From positions 56,593-112,380 of the forward strand of contig NZ_VLNR01000046.1 in NCBI RefSeq assembly GCF_007489275.1: DNA of 55,788 nt, in the 5' to 3' direction. The translations under genes and the position numbers were made by a program. Source of the DNA: Aquimarina algiphila. GTDB lineage: Bacteria > Bacteroidota > Bacteroidia > Flavobacteriales > Flavobacteriaceae. The notes under the pieces were generated by a model. That model was given only the letters and a program-made list of their open reading frames with translations, searched no databases and was not told the origin of the DNA. This document shows positions 47,694 through 55,700 of this stretch, one piece after another. The first letter of the stretch is position 1, and each line of letters begins with the position of its first letter.

Positions 47694-48644
47694 ATGCTTA
47701 AAGTCCAGAATATTTCCTTTGCTTATGACGAATTACCTGTCTTAAAAAATGTTAGTTTCACTATCAAAAAAGGGCAGCATATTGCTTTGATTGGAGCAAG
47801 TGGCTGTGGTAAAAGTACCTTATTAAAAATCATTTATGGACTTTTGGACGTCCAAGAAGGAGAATTATCCTGGAATGACAAAAAAATATTAGGGCCTCTT
47901 TTCAATTTAGTTCCGGGAGAAGAAAATATGAAATATCTCTCTCAAGGTTTTGAATTATCACCCTATCGAAGTGTTGCAGAAAATATTGGTCAATATCTTT
48001 CTAATTTTGAACCAGAACTCAAACAAGGTCGGGTAAATGAATTACTTGAAATTGTAGAGATGACTCATTTTGCTGACATTAAAGTTGAAAATTTAAGCGG
48101 AGGGCAAAAACAAAGAGTTGCTTTGGCAAAAGCTCTGGCAAAAAGACCAGAATTATTATTGCTTGATGAACCTTTTGGCAATATCGATAACTTTAGACGA
48201 AGTTCTTTACGAAGAAACCTTTTTAGATATCTAAAACGCAACAAAATTACCAGTATTACCGCGACTCATGATAAGACAGATATTCTATCTTTTGCAGATG
48301 AAACTATCGTGATTCATCAAGGTGAAATCTTGACTAAAGAAAATACGATCTCTTTATATAAAAACCCTTCTAACTATTACATCGCCTCTCTTTTTGGAGA
48401 AGTAAACCAAATACAAACCTCTTGGTTTACAAATTCAGAAAGTCAAGATATCATTCTCGTTTACCCACATCAACTATTAGTTGATACCAATGCTAAATTA
48501 AAAGCACGGGTAAAAAATTCGTATTTTAAAGGAAACCATTATCTGATTGAAGCAGTTTTGCGTGATACCATCATATTTTTTGAACATCATTCTGAACTTA
48601 AAGCAACAGAAATGATCGGTATTCGGCTTTCTGATGCACTATAA
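47694..48644 (+). CDS. ABC transporter ATP-binding protein (orphan)
   Basis: 316 residues. ATG 47694 (MLKVQNISFAYDELPVLKNV) chosen; the GTG upstream lies in the terminator. Walker A GASGCGKST, signature LSGGQKQRVALAKAL, Walker B LLLLDEPFGNID, H-loop TATHDKTD. The last 90 residues are a small regulatory, TOBE-like region. No permease or binding protein is nearby, so the partner is unknown; a PotA/ThiQ-like importer ATPase is one possibility. Confidence 0.88.
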   Translation: MLKVQNISFAYDELPVLKNVSFTIKKGQHIALIGASGCGKSTLLKIIYGLLDVQEGELSWNDKKILGPLFNLVPGEENMKYLSQGFELSPYRSVAENIGQYLSNFEPELKQGRVNELLEIVEMTHFADIKVENLSGGQKQRVALAKALAKRPELLLLDEPFGNIDNFRRSSLRRNLFRYLKRNKITSITATHDKTDILSFADETIVIHQGEILTKENTISLYKNPSNYYIASLFGEVNQIQTSWFTNSESQDIILVYPHQLLVDTNAKLKARVKNSYFKGNHYLIEAVLRDTIIFFEHHSELKATEMIGIRLSDAL

Positions 48645-48803
48645 CCCGAAGTAAATGGTTAAATTATCGTTTATCTTTTTTTAAGGCAAAGTATGCTTTA
48701 TGTATTCCCTTTTATTGTTTTGTACTCCTAATGTACCCCTTACAAACCTTAAAACCTGCTTTTATAATATGACCTTTAAAGTTACTAACTTAAAGATATT
48801 ATT

Positions 48804-49976
48804 ATGAAACGTAAACTATGTATTCTAACATTTCTAATTGCTTGTCTTACGACACATCTTGCAATATCCCAATCAACTCAGCAAGAAAATAATTCAAAAA
48901 TGCAATGGAATCCCCGACATCCTAGTTGGACAGACAGTTATGCTGCAAATGGCTTTTGCTGGTGTGATACTACTTTTGATCACAATCTAGATGATATTAA
49001 TGTTGCTTCTGTTACTATTAACGGGGTTAAGAGAAACCTTCGTGCTGTATGTGACGAGCTAAAAAAACATCCTCAATACAGAGCTTATAGAAATGGCGAT
49101 GCCCCATATAATGACATCCAATGTGGAAATGGTCCGGCAAATGATGCTCCAGACGAAGCAGGATGTCCAGGACGTACTGATTTAGGACCTAATGGATGTA
49201 ACCAAAAAGGACCAAGATTTGACCTCAATTGGTTATCATCCAGACCAAGGTTTGGTGGTGGCGGAAACCCTCCAAATCCACCAACAGGAGGTAGTAATGT
49301 TACTTTTAATGGGCAGAGTATTAATAAATTTATAAGCTCTGAAGGAGGTTCTCGGTCAATGCGAGCAAATCGTAATTCTGCAGGCGCAGGTGAAAAATTT
49401 ACTGTACAATCCTCTGGGAATGGTACTGTAAGTATAAAAGGTAACAATGGTAAATATGTAAGTTCTGAAAATGGAAACAAAGCTATGAACTGTAATCGTA
49501 ATGCTGTAGGAGCTTGGGAAAAATTTACGTTAGAATCGCTAGGAGGAGATCTATATGCAATAAAAGGTAATAACGGTAAATATGTAAGTCATGAGAATGG
49601 AAGAGATATGGGAATTTTCTGTAATCGAAATGCTATTGGTTCATGGGAAAAATTCATTATCAAAGGTCTTAATAACAAAACCAATAGCCTACAAATAGCT
49701 AGTGACACTAAGCAAAGTATCAGTCTATATCCCAACCCTGTAATTGCTGATAACCTAAGTCTACAAATAGATGTTCCAGCAGACGTTCATGGCTCCATAG
49801 AAATTATGAGTCTAAATGGGAAAAGCATCCAAAAAAAGGATTTAGGAATGCTAAAAAAAGGATCTACATCTATCTTACTCAACGAACTACGAAATTCTAT
49901 TAATGTAAGAGGCTTGTATTTAGTTAATGTTAAATTAGGCGAAAACTCTATTGTAAAACAAATAATGATAGAATAA
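48804..49976 (+). CDS. T9SS-secreted fascin-like repeat protein
   Basis: 390 residues with signal peptide (ending near LAISQ). After residue 30, a Cys-rich domain (NGFCWCDTTFDHNLDDINVASV ... YNDIQCGNGPANDAPDEAGCPG ... LGPNGCNQKGPRFD) resembles the N-terminal region I know from marine polysaccharide-degrading enzymes. Then three repeats of about 41 residues form a fascin-like beta-trefoil: NGKYVSSENG, NGKYVSHENG, CNRNAVGAWEKF, CNRNAIGSWEKF. The end has a T9SS type-A domain with YPNPVIADN. A carbohydrate-binding role is inferred; no catalytic domain is visible. Confidence 0.85.
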   Translation: MKRKLCILTFLIACLTTHLAISQSTQQENNSKMQWNPRHPSWTDSYAANGFCWCDTTFDHNLDDINVASVTINGVKRNLRAVCDELKKHPQYRAYRNGDAPYNDIQCGNGPANDAPDEAGCPGRTDLGPNGCNQKGPRFDLNWLSSRPRFGGGGNPPNPPTGGSNVTFNGQSINKFISSEGGSRSMRANRNSAGAGEKFTVQSSGNGTVSIKGNNGKYVSSENGNKAMNCNRNAVGAWEKFTLESLGGDLYAIKGNNGKYVSHENGRDMGIFCNRNAIGSWEKFIIKGLNNKTNSLQIASDTKQSISLYPNPVIADNLSLQIDVPADVHGSIEIMSLNGKSIQKKDLGMLKKGSTSILLNELRNSINVRGLYLVNVKLGENSIVKQIMIE

Positions 49977-49996
49977 ACGCATGTTATTATAATACA

Positions 49997-50034
49997 AAAA
50001 AGGGAAGTAATTTTTAAGATACTTCCCTTTTTTT
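49997..50034. terminator. Bidirectional terminator between convergent genes
   Basis: AAAAGGGAAGTA (49998-50009) pairs with TACTTCCCTTTT (50020-50031), with A- and T-tracts on both sides. It separates the fascin-like gene from the LpxH-like gene. Confidence 0.85.
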
Positions 50035-50035
50035 A

Positions 50036-50791
50036 TTATTTAAACGTACTTAATTTCAATTCTTTTCCGTCAAAAACGGCATAAGTATAATGGATAATCC
50101 AATCTCCCAAATTGGTATATCTTGAGTTTTCTTCTAATTGTATTTCCATAGGAAGGTGTCTATGCCCAAATATAAAATGATCCCTATGTTTGTTCTCTAA
50201 TTTTCTTTTACAATATTGCACTAGCCATTCATTATCCTCTCCCAAAAAGGTAACATCTTCATCACCAGAAATCAATTTGTTTTTAACTGATAAATATTGT
50301 GCTAGTTTTACTCCCAAATCAGGATGCAACCATCTAAAGAACCATTTAGCCACAGGATTAGTAAATACTTTTTTCATGCGTTTATATCCCTTATCTCCAG
50401 GCCCTAAACCGTCACCATGCCCTATAAAAAAAGTTGTTTCATTAAATGTAAATTCCTGGGGTTTATGATACACCGGGATACTTAACTCCTCTTCAAAATA
50501 TCCATTCATCCATAAGTCATGATTACCAACAAAATAATATACAGGTATTCCAGAATCTGTAATTTCTGCCAGTTTCCCTAATGTTCTGGTAAAACCTTTA
50601 GGAACCACTGTTTTATATTCGAACCAGAAATCGAATAGATCTCCTAATAAAAAAATAGCTGCAGCATCTTCTTTAACCTCGTCTAGCCATTTTACAAACT
50701 TTTGTTCTCTGGGAAAACTCTTTTCTGTTGTTGGAGCTCCCAAATGATTATCACTGGCAAAATATATTTTTTTCCCTTCTGGAAGGTTCAT
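50036..50791 (-). CDS. lpxH: UDP-2,3-diacylglucosamine diphosphatase (LpxH-like)
   Basis: Lipid A pathway enzyme, a metallophosphoesterase. 251 residues: YFASDNHLGA (metal ligands D-x-H), LLGDLFDFWFEYK (GD), VGNHDLWM (GNHD), IGHGDGLGPGD and FGHRHLP (H-x-H). All motifs are intact. Confidence 0.93.
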   Translation of the reverse strand: MNLPEGKKIYFASDNHLGAPTTEKSFPREQKFVKWLDEVKEDAAAIFLLGDLFDFWFEYKTVVPKGFTRTLGKLAEITDSGIPVYYFVGNHDLWMNGYFEEELSIPVYHKPQEFTFNETTFFIGHGDGLGPGDKGYKRMKKVFTNPVAKWFFRWLHPDLGVKLAQYLSVKNKLISGDEDVTFLGEDNEWLVQYCKRKLENKHRDHFIFGHRHLPMEIQLEENSRYTNLGDWIIHYTYAVFDGKELKLSTFK

Positions 50792-50840
50792 AATTTTAAT
50801 TTAAAGGTAAAAATAAGAAAAGCATCACAAGACATATTAT

Positions 50841-51293
50841 CTATTGATTGTCTGAGGCATACCATTCTGCATACGAAGTCTCTGTTTCCTGAAGCTTGAG
50901 AGAATGTAGTTTAATGTTTTCTGGTAATCGAGCCTTTATTTTTTTAGAAAAATCAATTACCATATTCTCACTGGTAGGCTGATAATCTACTAAAATAACA
51001 TTGTGCCCCCTATCCTGAAGTTCTTTTGCTAATTCTACATGCGGAGTATTCTTATTAAACACTGTAGCATGATCAAAAACATCTTCTATATCCTCTTTTA
51101 CGATTTTTTTTAGATCCCCAAAATCAATTACCATGCCTAGCTTAACATGTGATGTATCAGAGATAGGTGTTCCAATCACGGTAACACTTAACTTATAACT
51201 ATGTCCGTGAACATTTCTACATTTGCCATCATATCCATATAAGGCATGACCTGTTTCAAAAGAAAATTGTTTGGTGATACGAATTTTACTCAT
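50841..51293 (-). CDS. queD: 6-pyruvoyltetrahydropterin synthase / QueD-family protein
   Basis: 150 residues from ATG 51293 (MSKIRITKQFSFETGHAL); a GTG three bases upstream gives one extra codon. Zinc ligands are seen in FETGHAL and NVHGHSYKL; the catalytic Glu region is QETETSYAEW. Either queuosine (QueD) or pterin use; the neighbours do not decide. Confidence 0.88.
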   Translation of the reverse strand: MSKIRITKQFSFETGHALYGYDGKCRNVHGHSYKLSVTVIGTPISDTSHVKLGMVIDFGDLKKIVKEDIEDVFDHATVFNKNTPHVELAKELQDRGHNVILVDYQPTSENMVIDFSKKIKARLPENIKLHSLKLQETETSYAEWYASDNQ

Positions 51294-51329
51294 CACTTAC
51301 TTTGTAATTTTTGGCAAAGTTACGGAAGA

Positions 51330-51428
51330 TTACCTTCTCTTTCTCTTATTTATAAAGTAAACCACTACTAATATGATTCCCAAAATAAGAAACAATCCAT
51401 TTCCTCCTAAAAAATTTAATATCTCCAT
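51330..51428 (-). CDS. Small membrane peptide (32 aa)
   Basis: ATG 51428 to stop 51330-51332 on the minus strand. The sequence is MEILNFLGGNGLFLILGIIL followed by more hydrophobic residues and a basic tail (KRKRR). It is a single membrane helix with a positive C-terminus, compact and gene-like. It begins 3 bp after the stop of the enoyl-CoA hydratase gene, so translation may be coupled. Too short for usual gene callers. Confidence 0.5.
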   Translation of the reverse strand: MEILNFLGGNGLFLILGIILVVVYFINKRKRR

Positions 51429-51431
51429 TAT

Positions 51432-52196
51432 TTATTTTTTGAATTTTTCTAATGCTTTCTTTGTGAATTCAGATAGTACAAGTTCACCTGAGATTTCTGC
51501 ACGCTTTATTAACAATTCACTCCAATGGTCTGTTCCTTTCCATAACGTTTCTTTCATTTGCTGTATTGCTTTGGGATTATACTTGGCAAGTCTCTCTGCA
51601 AACATCTGTACTTCTTTATCCAATTCTGCTACGGTTTCAAAAACTCTGGAATATAATCCTTTTTCTTTAGCCCAATATGCATTTTTCCATTGTGAAGCAT
51701 CCCATGCAAGTGCTTCAAAAGCTGCAAGTCCAATTTTTCTTGATACTGCAGGCTCTATTACAAATGGACCAATCCCAATAGTTAGTTCACTTAATTTAAT
51801 CGATGCAGATTCTGAGGCCAAACAATAATCACAAGCAGCGGCTAATCCTACTCCTCCTCCAACGGTTTTTCCTTGTATTCTACCAATGATAGGTTTTTTG
51901 CATGTTCGCATAGCATTAATTACATTCGCAAAGCCAGAAAAGAATTTTTTTCCTTCCTTAAGATTATCAATAGTAATTAATTCGTCAAACGAGGCCCCTG
52001 CACAAAAAGCTCGGTCTCCTTCTGATTTAAGAATAATCACATGAGCCGATTCATCATTAGATAATTCATCAAAAGCCTTTTCTAATCTTACTAATAATTC
52101 TGACGGAAAAGAGTTACTGGCAGGGTGACCAAATTCTATTGTTGCAACAGTATTTTCGATATGTGTATAGAGACTTCCTATGGATTCTGGTATCAT
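51432..52196 (-). CDS. Enoyl-CoA hydratase/isomerase family protein
   Basis: 254 residues of the crotonase fold. Oxyanion motifs GDRAFCAGASFDEL and GKTVGGGVGLAAACDYC are present. The general-acid Glu is expected near SELTIGIGPFVIEPA (Glu in SELTIG). Exact substrate is unclear; no beta-oxidation genes are next to it. A short hydrophobic ORF follows at 51428. Confidence 0.88.
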   Translation of the reverse strand: MIPESIGSLYTHIENTVATIEFGHPASNSFPSELLVRLEKAFDELSNDESAHVIILKSEGDRAFCAGASFDELITIDNLKEGKKFFSGFANVINAMRTCKKPIIGRIQGKTVGGGVGLAAACDYCLASESASIKLSELTIGIGPFVIEPAVSRKIGLAAFEALAWDASQWKNAYWAKEKGLYSRVFETVAELDKEVQMFAERLAKYNPKAIQQMKETLWKGTDHWSELLIKRAEISGELVLSEFTKKALEKFKK

Positions 52197-52234
52197 TTTT
52201 GTTACTACTTTTCTATAAAAATAGATAATATTTT

Positions 52235-52270
52235 ATTACAGATACGTAATCAATCGCAACTATCTGTAAT
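52235..52270. promoter_or_regulatory. Perfect 10-bp inverted repeat upstream of the crotonase gene
   Basis: ATTACAGATA (52235-52244) and TATCTGTAAT (52261-52270) are perfect inverted copies around 16 bp. It lies 39-74 bp upstream of the minus-strand start at 52196 and before the possible small ORF at 52315, so it could be a shared operator or hairpin. No regulator is known. Confidence 0.4.
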
Positions 52271-52314
52271 AGAATTCGTCTTTTACTTTAAAATGGGGAT
52301 CTTACTAAAAACTG

Positions 52315-52422
52315 ATGATGATGGAACAATTTTTTGAAAAAAACAGATTACGAATTGGAATTTTTTTAATTCTTATATATGCTCCTTTACTATTGTATAT
52401 GCTTCTTTTTAATTTCTATTAG
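52315..52422 (+). CDS. Possible small membrane peptide (35 aa)
   Basis: Three successive ATG codons at 52315-52323 open 35 codons: a charged head (MEQFFEKNRLRIG) and a hydrophobic tail (LILIYAPLLLYMLLF), stop at 52422. It overlaps the end of the MATE gene by 14 bp on the opposite strand. It looks like a single-helix protein but could be chance. Confidence 0.35.
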   Translation: MMMEQFFEKNRLRIGIFLILIYAPLLLYMLLFNFY

Positions 52423-53749
52423 AAGCAATTAAAGGCAGGAACTTATTTCTGAATTTTATGACGAGTGCTACCCCTCTAAAAAGAGCCCATACAGTAAATG
52501 CAATCCAAATTCCGTACAATTTTAAATCAAAATAGTCACATAGATAGAGGGTAGGAATAAACCCTAAAAATGTTGCTCCCAGTAACACATTTCTTAAATA
52601 CCCCATCTCACCCAGGCCTTTAAAAACTCCGTCAAATACGAAAGCCAAACCATTAATCGGCTGTACGATTAAAACAATAAAAAAGACACTATAAAATGTA
52701 TCCAGTACAATAACCTCGCTAGTAAATACTTCTCCTATTTTATAATAAAATATAAATCCAAATATTGCTAAAATTAGACTAACGCCAATCCCATAAGAAC
52801 TTACACGTTTTCCTAATTTCCATAACGAATTATAATCTTTTGCTCCTAATAATTTTCCACTTAAAATATTACCTGCACCACCATATCCATCAATAAAAAA
52901 GGCTGTAAACATCCATATATTCATCGCTATCGTATATGCAGCTATATACTCATCTCCATAATCGGTAGCATGAGATGTTGCAAAATATAATGCTGTGTTT
53001 AAGGCTATTGAACGCACAAAAAGATTAAGACTCATGGTTACCAATCTACCTAATTCTTTATTTAGTGGAAAACGTAGCCTAAGACTAACATCTGTTTTAA
53101 CTAGTAATAATACAAAAACTATAACGGCCATTATAAATTGAGAAACTAAACTTGCCCAAGCAGCACCACTAATTCCCATTGGAGTAATAAAATCATCAAT
53201 TCCATATACCAAAATAAAGTCTAAAACAATATTTGCTACTGCGCCAATAACAGCTACAATCATTGGCCAAAATGTATTTTGCAGGCCTCTAAAAATACCA
53301 AAAACGGCAAATGTAAATAATGTTAGTGGAAATCCCCAGACCCTAATATCATAGTATACCACGCAATACTCCAAAATCAATCCTGAGGCATTGTATAATT
53401 TAAAAATTTCTTCAACAAAAAACACAGTAGACACTAATACCAAAATACTTAAAGACACATTAAAGAAAATAGCTTGTGCCGGTAGTGTTTTTACCTCTTC
53501 TATTTTACCTGCTCCTAAATATTGCGAAATAATAGCAGATATAGCACTTCGGGTTTGTCCCAAGATCCATATTAGTGCTGACAAAAAAGACCCCACAATA
53601 CCAACTGCCGCCAGAGATTCTGTTCCATATTCGGGGATATTTCCTACTATCGCTGTATCTGTTATGGATAAGAGAGGTTCTGCAATACCAGCGATAATAG
53701 CCGGGACAGCTAAGCGATTAATATTTTTAAAACCGATTACTTTACTCAT
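52409..53749 (-). CDS. MATE family efflux transporter
   Basis: 446 residues, about 12 helices. FKNINRLAVPAIIAGIAEPL and SITDTAIVG at the start are the DinF-like MATE hallmark. It exports drugs or metabolites with an ion gradient. The start overlaps the GNAT stop by 4 bp (ATGA), so they form an operon. Confidence 0.9.
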   Translation of the reverse strand: MSKVIGFKNINRLAVPAIIAGIAEPLLSITDTAIVGNIPEYGTESLAAVGIVGSFLSALIWILGQTRSAISAIISQYLGAGKIEEVKTLPAQAIFFNVSLSILVLVSTVFFVEEIFKLYNASGLILEYCVVYYDIRVWGFPLTLFTFAVFGIFRGLQNTFWPMIVAVIGAVANIVLDFILVYGIDDFITPMGISGAAWASLVSQFIMAVIVFVLLLVKTDVSLRLRFPLNKELGRLVTMSLNLFVRSIALNTALYFATSHATDYGDEYIAAYTIAMNIWMFTAFFIDGYGGAGNILSGKLLGAKDYNSLWKLGKRVSSYGIGVSLILAIFGFIFYYKIGEVFTSEVIVLDTFYSVFFIVLIVQPINGLAFVFDGVFKGLGEMGYLRNVLLGATFLGFIPTLYLCDYFDLKLYGIWIAFTVWALFRGVALVIKFRNKFLPLIASNRN

Positions 53750-54243
53750 ATAATGAGCTCATAACAATGAAACGGATACGTACTTTGTTTTGGAAAGTAT
53801 ATATCTCCCAAACGCTTATAGCCTCTAGTTTCATAAAACTTCTGATTTCTTTTATTTTGGCTAAATGTATCTAACCGCAAAGATTGATAGTCATAGTCTC
53901 TTGCATATTCTTCTGCAAAATCCATCAATTGTCGTGCATATCCTTGTCCCCAAAATTGTGGATGGATTGCCAAGCGATGAACATATAGATTATTCTTGCT
54001 TTCGGTTAACCACTTAACAGGAACATACTCTTCATCAATCAACTCGGTGAGTACAATAATCCCTTTAATATCTTTTTCTTCTAAAACATATAACTCATGG
54101 AGCTCTATATCTTTTTTAAAACGCTCTAGAGTAGGGTACTCCTCGTTCCATTGATAGATACCATTTGCTATCATCTCTTTAGCACATGCTTGGGATAGCT
54201 GATAAATAATATCCAGATCAGAAAGAAATGCTTTACGAATCAT
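53746..54243 (-). CDS. GNAT-family N-acetyltransferase
   Basis: 165 residues. Acetyl-CoA pocket: VHRLAIHPQFWGQGYARQLM (the QGxxG-like segment QGYARQ). Typical RLDTFSQNKRNQKFYETRGY follows. Substrate unknown. Upstream gene of the two-gene unit with the MATE transporter. Confidence 0.88.
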   Translation of the reverse strand: MIRKAFLSDLDIIYQLSQACAKEMIANGIYQWNEEYPTLERFKKDIELHELYVLEEKDIKGIIVLTELIDEEYVPVKWLTESKNNLYVHRLAIHPQFWGQGYARQLMDFAEEYARDYDYQSLRLDTFSQNKRNQKFYETRGYKRLGDIYFPKQSTYPFHCYELII

Positions 54244-54457
54244 CAGTCAAAAGTACTAACTTTATATTTCAGTTAGCACCTTTCGATTCTATTCAAATAA
54301 ACATTTAAATAAACTTTAAGAAATAGATTTATTTTATCTTTTTAAAATGCGCTCTAAATCCTTAGAATATTTAGTTTTTATTTTTTATCAAAAAACCTAC
54401 TTGGTAAAAGCACTAAAGTCGTAATTTTATAGGCTAAATCACAAATCAAAATAGTAT

Positions 54458-55258
54458 ATGAAGAATATATTAGTTCCTCTAGGCTTATCTGAACATTCTG
54501 TAAGTATAGCAAGGTTACAATATACTATTGATTTTGCAAAGGAACTTAATGCGACAGTATATGTTGTAGAGGTTTTTAAGGAACTACCAAGATCAGGCAG
54601 TTTGCCTTCTGTAAATAAAGCATTAAAAGAAATTAAGGCATCTACGATTGAAGAAGAAATTGCAAAAATTGATAAAAAAGGTGTTGATATTATTGCATTG
54701 CCGTTAGAAGAAGAAATTCTAGAAGCTATCCCAAAGTTTAATTTACAACACGCTATTGATTTAATTATTCTGGGGGCTGAAATAAGTGATATTAAGGTTC
54801 CTTATTTTCTGGGTGAAATTACAGGAAGTTTAGTAAAAAAGACTGAAATACCTGTACTTATCATTCCTGAAATGTATACTTTTCAACCGATTAACAATGT
54901 CCTTATGGCCATTAAATCAGGTATCATAAACAAGAACAATGCCTTGATTCCTATAAAAGAAGTATTAGATACGTTCAATGCTAAAATGAAATTACTTCAA
55001 GTAAAAACTGCCGGATTTTTACCTGAAGATTCTGAGTTTCATAATGATTTAGGTGAAATTGTTTCATCGTATAAATCTTCAGAAAATGCAACATTGTTTC
55101 AAGGGGTTCTGGAGCATCTTAATGAAAATTATCCCGACCTCCTTTGTGTTTTCAGACGCAAAAGAGGCTTCTTTTCTAAGCTTTGGGAAGAAAATACGGT
55201 GCTAAAGAAAGATTTTGATAGTAGAATCCCTCTGCTGGTGTTGCGAGGTGCTGACTAA
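54458..55258 (+). CDS. Universal stress protein family
   Basis: 266 residues. The first half (1-137) is an UspA domain: NILVPLGLSEHS start and GSLVKKTEIPVLIIPE end, which carries the G-x-V-x-x-x-PVLII signature. A second, more divergent domain follows (LMAIKSGIINKNN). Role in stress response is family knowledge only. The tRNA gene follows 7 bp later. Confidence 0.85.
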   Translation: MKNILVPLGLSEHSVSIARLQYTIDFAKELNATVYVVEVFKELPRSGSLPSVNKALKEIKASTIEEEIAKIDKKGVDIIALPLEEEILEAIPKFNLQHAIDLIILGAEISDIKVPYFLGEITGSLVKKTEIPVLIIPEMYTFQPINNVLMAIKSGIINKNNALIPIKEVLDTFNAKMKLLQVKTAGFLPEDSEFHNDLGEIVSSYKSSENATLFQGVLEHLNENYPDLLCVFRRKRGFFSKLWEENTVLKKDFDSRIPLLVLRGAD

Positions 55259-55265
55259 AACAATT

Positions 55266-55339
55266 GGGGATGTAGCTCAGCTGGCTAGAGCGCTTGACTG
55301 GCAGTCAAGAGGTCGTGGGTTCGAGTCCCATCTTCTCCA
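55266..55339 (+). tRNA. tRNA-Ala(GGC)
   Basis: 74-nt cloverleaf. Anticodon stem CTTGA/TCAAG with loop CTGGCAG, anticodon GGC (Ala). The acceptor stem GGGGATG/CTTCTCC has G3:U70, the alanine identity pair, and one T-T mismatch at 6:67. T-arm GTGGG-TTCGAGT-CCCAT. The 3' CCA is not encoded. A hairpin follows, then the integrase remnant. Confidence 0.93.
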
Positions 55340-55348
55340 CTTCACCAA

Positions 55349-55381
55349 AACCCCTTTGCATCTAGCATAGGGGTTAGTTTT
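55349..55381 (+). terminator. Hairpin after tRNA-Ala
   Basis: AACCCCT (55349-55355) pairs with AGGGGTT (55369-55375), followed by AGTTTT. Likely ends tRNA transcription. Confidence 0.65.
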
Positions 55382-55442
55382 CATAAAATAATTAAGAGCA
55401 TCTTCATTGCTAAAATATGCAAAAAATTGCTAATTTGCGCTA

Positions 55443-55475
55443 AAAACTTACGAAAAACTTACGACAGTTTACGCT
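55443..55475. repeat. 11-bp tandem repeats before the integrase fragment
   Basis: AAAACTTACGA occurs twice in tandem (55443-55453, 55454-55464), followed by a degenerate third unit CAGTTTACGCT (55465-55475). Placed 6-39 bp before the integrase start, they look like integrase arm-type or autoregulatory sites (inference). Confidence 0.55.
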
Positions 55476-55481
55476 CATTCT

Positions 55482-55700
55482 ATGAAGGCCACAGTAAAAA
55501 TATATAAAAATGATGGAGATACAAATGGATTGTATCCCATTAAAATAATTCTTTTCTATAAAACAACCAGAAGAAAAACAATAGGATATTCTGCCATAGA
55601 AGATTGGAATGAAAAAACTCAGTTCCCAAGAATAACTCACCCTGAATATAATGATCTTTATGGAGATTCCTATGAAATTGACCCGGGTATTCCTGTTTAA
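55482..55700 (+). pseudogene. Truncated tyrosine integrase (N-terminal arm-binding domain)
   Basis: 72 codons: MKATVKIYKNDGDTNGLYPI, then RRKTIGYSAIEDWNEKTQFP, ITHPEYNDLYG. This matches the N-terminal arm-DNA-binding domain of Bacteroidota phage/ICE integrases, which normally continue about 300 residues. The frame ends in a stop after GIPV; no core-binding or catalytic domain (R...HxxR...Y) is visible in the remaining 88 bp. Its position behind tRNA-Ala fits an integrated element boundary or scar. The last residues diverge from the family, as expected after a recombination break. Confidence 0.65.

Noticed and set aside
52125..52337. 70-aa plus-strand ORF at 52125-52337
   Set aside because: It overlaps the start of the crotonase gene antisense and has no recognisable features.
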